The notes under the pieces were generated by a model, which was not told where the DNA came from, made no database searches, and saw only the letters and a list, made by a program, of their open reading frames with translations. DNA of 6,706 nt, from assembly GCA_937901145.1 (NCBI GenBank), contig CALCHE010000034.1:1-6706 (forward strand), given 5' to 3'. This DNA comes from an uncultured Clostridia bacterium. Lineage in GTDB: Bacteria; Bacillota; Clostridia; Oscillospirales; Acutalibacteraceae. A program made the position numbers and the translations under genes. Positions 1-5,840 of the stretch are shown one piece after another; position 1 is the stretch's first letter, and each line of letters opens with the position of its first letter.

Positions 1-134
1 ATGTCAGTAAGCAGCTTGGCGTTACCCTTATTCTTGTAACCCACGACCTGCACGTTGCAGAACAGGCGGAGAGAATTCTTACCATTGAGGACGGCAAGAT
101 AGTTAAAGACACACGGCCTGTCAAGGATATATAA
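1..134 (+). CDS. ABC transporter ATP-binding protein, MacB/LolD/FtsE type (C-terminal fragment, 5' end outside window)
   Basis: This is the last 43 codons of an ATPase, read in the frame beginning at base 3 and ending with TAA at 132-134. The visible peptide contains LGVTLILVTHD, followed by an AEQAERILTIEDGKIV-type tail. The VTHD segment is the H-loop (switch) of ABC ATPases, with its histidine at 42-44. The 'I.DGKIV.D' ending directly after it is typical of the short ATPases that partner FtsX/MacB-type permeases (LolD, MacB N-domain, FtsE, BceA families). Walker A, Walker B and signature motifs lie upstream of the window and cannot be checked. The next gene begins 21 nt downstream and encodes an FtsX-like permease, so this protein very probably supplies ATP hydrolysis for the permease pair on the cytoplasmic side. 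G+C of this stretch is close to 49%, higher than most of the permease genes. The family call is secure; the substrate is unknown. Confidence 0.9.
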   Translation, partial: VSKQLGVTLILVTHDLHVAEQAERILTIEDGKIVKDTRPVKDI

Positions 135-144
135 AACAGTGAGC

Positions 145-150
145 GGGTGA
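145..150 (+). promoter_or_regulatory. Ribosome binding site of permease 1, which decides its start
   Basis: GGGTGA lies 5 nt before the ATG at 156 and matches part of the AGGAGGTGAT anti-16S consensus. An in-frame GTG at 147 is possible but falls inside this motif and has no good ribosome binding site of its own. The paralogous gene downstream has the same arrangement (GGGGTGAT, then ATG), which supports 156 as the true start. Confidence 0.55.
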
Positions 151-155
151 CGGCA

Positions 156-2933
156 ATGAAGAAAAAACTCACAATCAACACCCTTGCTATGGGCAACCTG
201 AAGCAAAGGCGAAAGCAATATACCCTTATGATTATCGGTATCATTCTTGCAATGATATTTTCTTCGGGTGTGCCTTTTTTTGTTTCTTGTATGAAATCTT
301 CACAAGAAGAAGCAAAATTCAGACGACAGGGAAAACAAGATACAATTATTATAAATGCACAGAATTATGATTTTGATCCTATAATAAATCAGGGTGCAGC
401 CATCGGTGAAATAGGTTATGCCCATATTATTTCTTACGGGTGGAATGAGAAAGAGGATATGTCTGACGGCACTGTGATAGGCTGGCTTGACGAAAGAGCA
501 ACAGAGCTTTATTATCCCAATATCATTGAAGGAAGAATGCCTGAAAAAGAAAACGAAATTGTGTTTGAAAAAAATGCACTTCAAAGAATGAAAATCGAAG
601 CAGAAGTAGGTGATGAAATCACATTAAAATCACTTACTTGTAACGGTTCAGATTTCCTTAATGATGAAACCAATAAGACATATACTCTTGTTGGCATTAT
701 GCATGATAAAAAGTCATATATTGAACATTTTTACGATGAAGCTGTGCGAAAAGCTTACTTTATTCCTGCTGCTTTTGTAAAGCCGAATACACCTACAGAG
801 CTTGGCGGGAAAGAAGCTTTAGTTGCATTTTTTAATGAAAACCGAGTTTCCGCCAGTTGGCTTTGGCAGAACATATCCACAGATGACAGGATTGACACGG
901 CGACTATTTATGCTGTCAGTATCGGTGACACTTATTCTAATATAGCCAACAATACCACAACCTCTGCTTTTCTTTCAATACTTCTTGCATTTATGTCTTG
1001 TTTCGGCATTGTTAATGCTTTCAGCTCAAATCTCAAAGAAAGAAAAACACAGATAGGAATGCTGAAAGCTGTCGGTGCAACAAGAAGACAGATAATAAAT
1101 ATTTTCGGCAGAGAGGCTTTTATCATCTGTGTTATTACCGCACCTTTAAGTGTTGCAATTTCTTACAGTGCAGTTAAACTCTTTGCAAAGCTTATGGGTG
1201 ACGGATTTATCTTCAAGCCTGATATAACTATACTTTTACTCGGTGCTTTGTTCGGTGTTATATGTGTTATGCTGTCGGCTCTTATTCCTCTTTGGAGCAT
1301 TTCAAAATTACCGCCTATGCAGGCAATCAGAGATATCGAGCTGATGCGTAAGATGAAGAATAGGAAAATAAAAAGTCAAACTCATTTCAATGTGTCAAGG
1401 CTTCTCGCAAAAAGAAAACTTGTTTTTTCACAAGGCAGACAAGCGAGTGTATGTATTATAATTATCTGCTCTATTGTTATCAGTTGTATTTCTATGTCTT
1501 TTCTTTATACTACAATTTCTGATACGAGCAGCTTTTATGACTCTGATTATGAGATTATCAATCACGGTCAAGCCGGTTCGAGTAATTCGTTTATAAATTT
1601 CAAAAATTATGACACCGATCTTAATGAAAATTCACGGTATGAAGTTCTTGAGCTTCATCAGGTCAAAAATGTATACGGAACAAAATATCTGAATGTGAAT
1701 ATTGTTATTGACGGAGAAGTTCCGGAATATCTTCAAGTTAATGAATATGTATCTTCTGCGGATACAAGTTCCCGTTTCACAGATGCACATGATGTTGCGT
1801 ATAACCAAGCACACGCTGTGCAAGTAAGCGGTGACCGTTTTGTTCCGCCCAATGTTCCCGAACCAACAAAAGAAAATATAAAGGAATATATGCAAGCTGC
1901 CCCTAATCCTAATTATATTTACACAAAGCAAGTTGCAGGGTTTACAACAGAAGAGCTTTTCAATACAACAATAACAGCAAAAAGCAGTTCAATTTTAGAC
2001 ATTGAGGAAGACGATATAATTGACGGTGAAATAAATTTAGAAAAGCTTAATGCAGGTGAAGAAATCATAATATACGCCCCTGAAAAAATAGGCTTTTCTT
2101 ACGAGGTGTCCAATGGAGCCACTACATTCGGCTTGATGAATCTTTCTGATGAAGCAGTCGGGCTTACTGTGGGAGATAAGGAGCTGTTAAAGAATTTAAA
2201 AGCGGAAGCGGAAAGTCCTTTTAAGGTCGGCGATACATTAAAATTAAGTCTTATTTGTTCTGATGTAAACGGAAATATCACAAGAGAAGATAAAGAAGTT
2301 AAAATCGGAGTAATTTTAGGTAAAAAGAGCTCTCACGGAAGTTTTTCGATATATACAACCTTAGAAGGTCTTGATACATTTAAAGAAAAATTCAACTACC
2401 GCAGTCTTGATGTTGAATTAAAAGAAGAATGCACTGCTGAAATTGACGAACAGATGCAATCAGAACTTGCCGCGATGTTTCCCGGAAAATATATAGGTTC
2501 AGCTTTTGCGATGAATGAAGCAGAAAAGCATGAGTTCAGAACTCTAACCCTTTCGATAGTTTCTCTGATTCTGGTTTTTCTATGTGTTTCAATCTCGCTA
2601 ATAAACAACTCCATAAGTGCGCAGATACGTGAGGGTAAGCGCTCAATAGGTACCTTGCGTGCCGTGGGTGCATCCGAAAAAGACCTTGCGCTTTCCTATG
2701 TTATGCAGATAGCAAGCATGCTTCTTTGGGGCTTCGGTGTGGGTATAACCTTGTATGTTGTTTCTTACCGAGCAATCGGATTGATAGTAACTGCTGAATA
2801 TTGGCCTGTTGTAATATGGCCTGCGTTTTTAGTTTTCGGTATTCTTGCTTTGGCTTGTTATGTAAACCTTAAAGCAAAAATCAAGATTGTTACTAAACAT
2901 AGCATTGTTGAAAACATCAGAGAATTGGGGTGA
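156..2933 (+). CDS. FtsX/MacB-type ABC transporter permease 1 (two-module, 8 TM helices)
   Basis: This 925-residue integral membrane permease is numbered here from the ATG at 156; an in-frame GTG at 147 would add three residues. Order of parts: cytoplasmic N-terminus (LTINTLAMGNLKQR); TM1 about 23-45; extracytoplasmic domain 1 about 46-265; TM2-4 about 269-291, 319-343 and 355-381; basic cytoplasmic linker; TM5 about 430-453; extracytoplasmic domain 2 about 454-794; TM6-8 about 795-817, 849-873 and 883-905. The FtsX signature occurs twice, as ERKTQIGMLKAVGATRRQ (about 295-314) and as REGKRSIGTLRAVGAS (about 824-843). In known structures of this superfamily the matching segment contacts the ATPase. 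Domain 1 carries the MacB periplasmic-core-like pattern IEGR...EI..E..A...VGDEI. Domain 2 has an analogous IDGEINLEKL...VGDTLKL...KEVKIG pattern. Standalone MacB-like permeases have 4 TM, so this is a fused double unit. It is probably co-transcribed with the ATPase upstream and paired with the paralogue downstream. Substrate unknown. The topology is a by-eye estimate. Confidence 0.93.
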   Translation: MKKKLTINTLAMGNLKQRRKQYTLMIIGIILAMIFSSGVPFFVSCMKSSQEEAKFRRQGKQDTIIINAQNYDFDPIINQGAAIGEIGYAHIISYGWNEKEDMSDGTVIGWLDERATELYYPNIIEGRMPEKENEIVFEKNALQRMKIEAEVGDEITLKSLTCNGSDFLNDETNKTYTLVGIMHDKKSYIEHFYDEAVRKAYFIPAAFVKPNTPTELGGKEALVAFFNENRVSASWLWQNISTDDRIDTATIYAVSIGDTYSNIANNTTTSAFLSILLAFMSCFGIVNAFSSNLKERKTQIGMLKAVGATRRQIINIFGREAFIICVITAPLSVAISYSAVKLFAKLMGDGFIFKPDITILLLGALFGVICVMLSALIPLWSISKLPPMQAIRDIELMRKMKNRKIKSQTHFNVSRLLAKRKLVFSQGRQASVCIIIICSIVISCISMSFLYTTISDTSSFYDSDYEIINHGQAGSSNSFINFKNYDTDLNENSRYEVLELHQVKNVYGTKYLNVNIVIDGEVPEYLQVNEYVSSADTSSRFTDAHDVAYNQAHAVQVSGDRFVPPNVPEPTKENIKEYMQAAPNPNYIYTKQVAGFTTEELFNTTITAKSSSILDIEEDDIIDGEINLEKLNAGEEIIIYAPEKIGFSYEVSNGATTFGLMNLSDEAVGLTVGDKELLKNLKAEAESPFKVGDTLKLSLICSDVNGNITREDKEVKIGVILGKKSSHGSFSIYTTLEGLDTFKEKFNYRSLDVELKEECTAEIDEQMQSELAAMFPGKYIGSAFAMNEAEKHEFRTLTLSIVSLILVFLCVSISLINNSISAQIREGKRSIGTLRAVGASEKDLALSYVMQIASMLLWGFGVGITLYVVSYRAIGLIVTAEYWPVVIWPAFLVFGILALACYVNLKAKIKIVTKHSIVENIRELG
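183..209 (+). repeat. Paralogue repeat, 5' block, copy 1
   Basis: These 27 nt are identical to 2972-2998 in the second permease gene. They encode the LAMGNLKQR segment just before TM1. This is a relic of the tandem gene duplication, or of later gene conversion, and not a mobile element. Confidence 0.85.
1081..1115 (+). repeat. Paralogue repeat, FtsX coupling block, copy 1
   Basis: This stretch matches 3951-3985 at 31 of 35 positions and encodes the TRRQIINIFGRE part of the first FtsX module. Further shared blocks follow: a 20-nt identity at 1194-1213 with 4064-4083, and an 18-nt identity at 1314-1331 with 4184-4201. Confidence 0.8.
2907..2924 (+). repeat. Paralogue repeat, 3' block, copy 1
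   Basis: These 18 nt are identical to 5807-5824 and encode the VENIRE part of the shared C-terminal HSIVENIREL motif. They show that the duplicated unit extends to the very end of the coding sequence. Confidence 0.8.
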
Positions 2934-2934
2934 T
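2927..2934 (+). promoter_or_regulatory. Ribosome binding site of permease 2, overlapping the stop of permease 1
   Basis: GGGGTGAT closely matches the GGAGGTGAT core and includes the TGA stop codon (2931-2933) of the upstream gene. In-frame starts are GTG 2930, ATG 2933 and ATG 2939. Only ATG 2939 stands at a workable distance downstream of this motif. Placing the site on the upstream stop codon suggests translational coupling of the two permeases. Confidence 0.65.
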
Positions 2935-2938
2935 GCAG

Positions 2939-5830
2939 ATGAAGGATAAAAGAAAACTCACAATAAACACTCTTGCTATGGGCAACCTGAAGCAAAGGGA
3001 AAAGCAATATACAATTCTTATTATCGGTATCATACTTGCTATGGTGTTCTCGTCGGGGGTAATGTTCTTTATTTCTTGTACTAAATCTTCAAATGAAGAA
3101 TACAAGCGTCGCTCAATGGGTAACTTCTACGGCTACTATTTTGCCTGTGAGGATTTTGTAGATGTTGAGCAGGGTGTAAAGGACGGTCTTGTTGAAAGCT
3201 ACGGCTATGCTCATGTTTTAGGGTACGCCTATACTGACGAAGAAGAAATGGACAAGGGTACTCCCGTGGCATGGCTTGATGAAGATGCAAAAGACCTTTA
3301 TTATGTACATTTTATTGAGGGCAGATGTCCCGAAGCCAAGGGCGAAATCGCCATTGAAAAGGATGCCGCTTTACGACTTGGTATAAAGCCCGTAGTCGGT
3401 GAAAAAATCAGTTTTTCTATGCTAACTGCAAATTATACCGACTTTCTCGATACATCAACCGAAAAGACTTATACTATAGTTGGTATAATGACGGATAAGC
3501 GAAAAAACTATGAGAAATTTTTAGGAAGAGATGATATTCCACAGTTTCCTGCGGCTCTTGTAAGTAGTGAAGAAACAGTAGATGTTGGAGGTAAAGAAAT
3601 CCCTGCCGTGTTCTTCAATGCAATACAAGACTCACTTAAAGAAACGATAAAAACAGAGGTCCTACCCAGCATAGATTCTTACAATAGTCTTTTCTTTGTA
3701 AATTTCATATCCCCGATATATGACAAAGCTACAGCTGTCTATGGTGAAAGCTACAACAATCCCAATTTTATGTACAATGTGCGAAGCCTTTATGGTGATA
3801 GTAATGGTGATGTAATGAACTCATCACTATTGAGTATAACCCTAGCTGTTGTTCTTACAATTGCATCTTGTATCGGTATAATAAATGCTTTTACTACTAA
3901 CCTTAAAGAACGAAAAAAACAGATTGGTATGCTTCGTGCTGTGGGTGCTACAAGACGGCAGATAATAAACATTTTCGGCAGAGAAGCATTTTTCATAGCT
4001 TTAATCTGTGCACCCATAGGTGTAGGAATTTCATATTTAGGTGTAAAGCTTTATGCAAAGATCATGGGTGACGGATTTATCTTTATACCTGATTACAGCG
4101 TGCTGATTATTTCTGCACTTATAGGTATTATTTGTGTTATGTTGGCTGCACTCATACCTTTGATTTCAGCTTCAAAGATTTCTCCTATGCAGGCAATCAG
4201 AAATGTTGAACTCAGCCGTAAAATGAAGCACAAAAAAATCAAGACACAAAAACACTTTATTGTACCCAAGCTTCTTGCAAATCGCAGTATGAAATTTTAC
4301 AGAGGAAGACAAATCAGCATTACAGTCATTCTCGTTATAACCATATTTGCATCCAGCTACGGTTTTGCATATCTCAAAGATGAGTATGTGAACTACACTT
4401 GGAGCAGATTCAACACATCAGATTATGTTATCAGCAGAAGCGATTATCCTGATAGAGATAGAAGGGTAAACATGCCCAATATTGATAAAAAAATTAACGC
4501 TAATAACATAAGAGATTTTCTTGATTATCCAATGTTTAAATCGGCTTACGGATATAAAGAAGCAATAACAACTCTTGTTTGTGATAAGCCTTCGGATTAT
4601 GTAAATCTTGCATCACTTCAATCTGATATCGAATTTCGTTTTGAGGAACGCAATTATGAAATGCAAACAAAGGAAAACCTGCAAAACGCACAAACTGTTG
4701 ATGAAATGCTTAAAATATGGTACAAAGGCGAAAGTGAATTTTATCAAAAATTAAAGCAAAATACAGGCACAAGTAACGAACTGATAGGTATGGAAATACA
4801 AGGCTATGATCCGATTATGATTGAAAGCAATATAGAGCGTTTTGAAATCATTGACGGTAAAATTAATCTTGATAAGCTTGAATCAGGCGAAGAAATTATT
4901 CTTGTTGCCTACAACGAAATCGGTTTTAGGGTAATATGGGATACAAAGCATAACAGAGTTTATTCTTACGGGGTAAACGATGCGGAAGACCCTATGGATT
5001 GGTCAGGTGTAAAAAATACAGAACAGATACACTGTGTGTCAGTTAAAAACAACTACAAAGCCGGCGATACAATCAATCTTCGCACTGTATATTCAGATGC
5101 ACTTAATTTTGATTGGGAGAACGATAACCATATAAATGCGGATAAGCTTACTGTTTATGATAAAGAGGTAAAAATCGGTGCTATAGTTAAGAATTTTCAT
5201 TTTTCCGAAACTATGAGTAATCATAGGATGTTTGGTATTGTAACTACCTCTGCAGGTATGGATATAGTAACAGGTAAACATCATGATTATGAAAATCTTA
5301 ATTTAGTTTATGACGGAGAACTAAATGATGAAGCAGACCTTGAAGCTACAGAACATCTAAACGGTATACTTTCAGGCGGTTACTTCCGTGTCAGATCGGG
5401 TTATAGTTACAATAAGGACAGTCAGCAAACAGCAAAAATACTTATGATTTCACTTTTAAGCATCGTTATCCTTATGTTCTCTATCTGTGCAAGTATCGTA
5501 AACAATGCCCTTACGGCTAAAATCCGAGAAAGCAAAAAGGAAATAGGCACTCTTCGTGCTGTTGGTGCTTCGGTGAAAGAGCTTACAAGTGCATACATCA
5601 GACAGCTTGTATCTATGTTCGCTTGGGGTATGGGTATAGGTCTTGGCGGTTATACAATAGCGCATTTTGTAGCTAAACTATATTATAAAGATGAATACCT
5701 GTTGCCATATTTCATTTGGCCATCAATAGTAATATGCTTACTTCTCAGTCTTATCTGCAGTATAAATCTTTACGCTAAAATCAAACAGGAAATGAAGCAC
5801 AGCATAGTTGAAAACATCAGAGAACTGTGA
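2939..5830 (+). CDS. FtsX/MacB-type ABC transporter permease 2 (paralogue of permease 1)
   Basis: This 963-residue membrane permease is numbered here from ATG 2939; earlier in-frame starts at 2930 and 2933 sit on the ribosome binding site. It has the same plan as permease 1: N-terminal LTINTLAMGNLKQR; TM1 about 25-47; extracytoplasmic domain 1 about 48-294; TM2-4 about 295-317, 348-371 and 385-409; TM5 about 458-478; extracytoplasmic domain 2 about 479-832; TM6-8 about 833-855, 886-911 and 923-944. FtsX signatures are ERKKQIGMLRAVGATRRQ (about 322-341) and RESKKEIGTLRAVGAS (about 862-881). Both genes end in HSIVENIREL. Domain 1 is some 25-30 residues longer than in permease 1, mainly just before TM2. 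Domain 2 shares only short islands with permease 1, such as IDGKINLDKLESGEE, AGDTINLR and DKEVKIG. It probably forms a heterodimer with permease 1, as LolC does with LolE, although homodimers cannot be excluded. Substrate unknown. Confidence 0.93.
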   Translation: MKDKRKLTINTLAMGNLKQREKQYTILIIGIILAMVFSSGVMFFISCTKSSNEEYKRRSMGNFYGYYFACEDFVDVEQGVKDGLVESYGYAHVLGYAYTDEEEMDKGTPVAWLDEDAKDLYYVHFIEGRCPEAKGEIAIEKDAALRLGIKPVVGEKISFSMLTANYTDFLDTSTEKTYTIVGIMTDKRKNYEKFLGRDDIPQFPAALVSSEETVDVGGKEIPAVFFNAIQDSLKETIKTEVLPSIDSYNSLFFVNFISPIYDKATAVYGESYNNPNFMYNVRSLYGDSNGDVMNSSLLSITLAVVLTIASCIGIINAFTTNLKERKKQIGMLRAVGATRRQIINIFGREAFFIALICAPIGVGISYLGVKLYAKIMGDGFIFIPDYSVLIISALIGIICVMLAALIPLISASKISPMQAIRNVELSRKMKHKKIKTQKHFIVPKLLANRSMKFYRGRQISITVILVITIFASSYGFAYLKDEYVNYTWSRFNTSDYVISRSDYPDRDRRVNMPNIDKKINANNIRDFLDYPMFKSAYGYKEAITTLVCDKPSDYVNLASLQSDIEFRFEERNYEMQTKENLQNAQTVDEMLKIWYKGESEFYQKLKQNTGTSNELIGMEIQGYDPIMIESNIERFEIIDGKINLDKLESGEEIILVAYNEIGFRVIWDTKHNRVYSYGVNDAEDPMDWSGVKNTEQIHCVSVKNNYKAGDTINLRTVYSDALNFDWENDNHINADKLTVYDKEVKIGAIVKNFHFSETMSNHRMFGIVTTSAGMDIVTGKHHDYENLNLVYDGELNDEADLEATEHLNGILSGGYFRVRSGYSYNKDSQQTAKILMISLLSIVILMFSICASIVNNALTAKIRESKKEIGTLRAVGASVKELTSAYIRQLVSMFAWGMGIGLGGYTIAHFVAKLYYKDEYLLPYFIWPSIVICLLLSLICSINLYAKIKQEMKHSIVENIREL
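2972..2998 (+). repeat. Paralogue repeat, 5' block, copy 2
   Basis: These 27 nt are identical to 183-209 and occupy the same place before TM1 of the second permease. Confidence 0.85.
3951..3985 (+). repeat. Paralogue repeat, FtsX coupling block, copy 2
   Basis: This is the counterpart of 1081-1115, with four mismatches in 35 nt. It encodes the TRRQIINIFGRE segment of the first FtsX module of permease 2. Confidence 0.8.
5807..5824 (+). repeat. Paralogue repeat, 3' block, copy 2
   Basis: These 18 nt are identical to 2907-2924 and encode VENIRE at the C-terminus of permease 2. Confidence 0.8.
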
Positions 5831-5834
5831 GGTG
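5829..5834 (+). promoter_or_regulatory. Ribosome binding site of the SH3b protein gene
   Basis: GAGGTG lies 6 nt before ATG 5841 and shares its first two bases with the TGA stop (5828-5830) of permease 2. It is the strongest Shine-Dalgarno match of the three complete sites in the window, and it indicates that this gene belongs to the same transcript. Confidence 0.75.
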
Positions 5835-5840
5835 GCTAAT

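Noticed and set aside
135..155. Possible promoter or terminator between the ATPase and permease 1
   Set aside because: Only 21 nt are available, with no stem-loop plus T-run and no paired -35/-10 boxes; the genes are most simply read as one transcript.
300..584. Open reading frame on the minus strand inside permease 1
   Set aside because: It lies antisense to a well-supported gene, its translation is Cys/Phe/Ile-rich and resembles no family, and no ribosome binding site or gap supports it.
1632..1931. Minus-strand open reading frame of 99 codons
   Set aside because: It is the antisense shadow of the A+T-rich second outer domain of permease 1, with no recognisable motif.
156..5830. Direct repeats as a possible mobile element or CRISPR signature
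   Set aside because: The repeated blocks fall at matching positions within two paralogous coding sequences and are explained by gene duplication; there is no regular spacing, terminal inverted repeat or transposase.
147..5830. Identification as a bacitracin-type BceB permease
   Set aside because: BceB-type permeases have about 10 TM helices and a single large outer domain between TM7 and TM8. These proteins show two large outer domains and about 8 TM helices, and no adjacent BceRS two-component system is visible.
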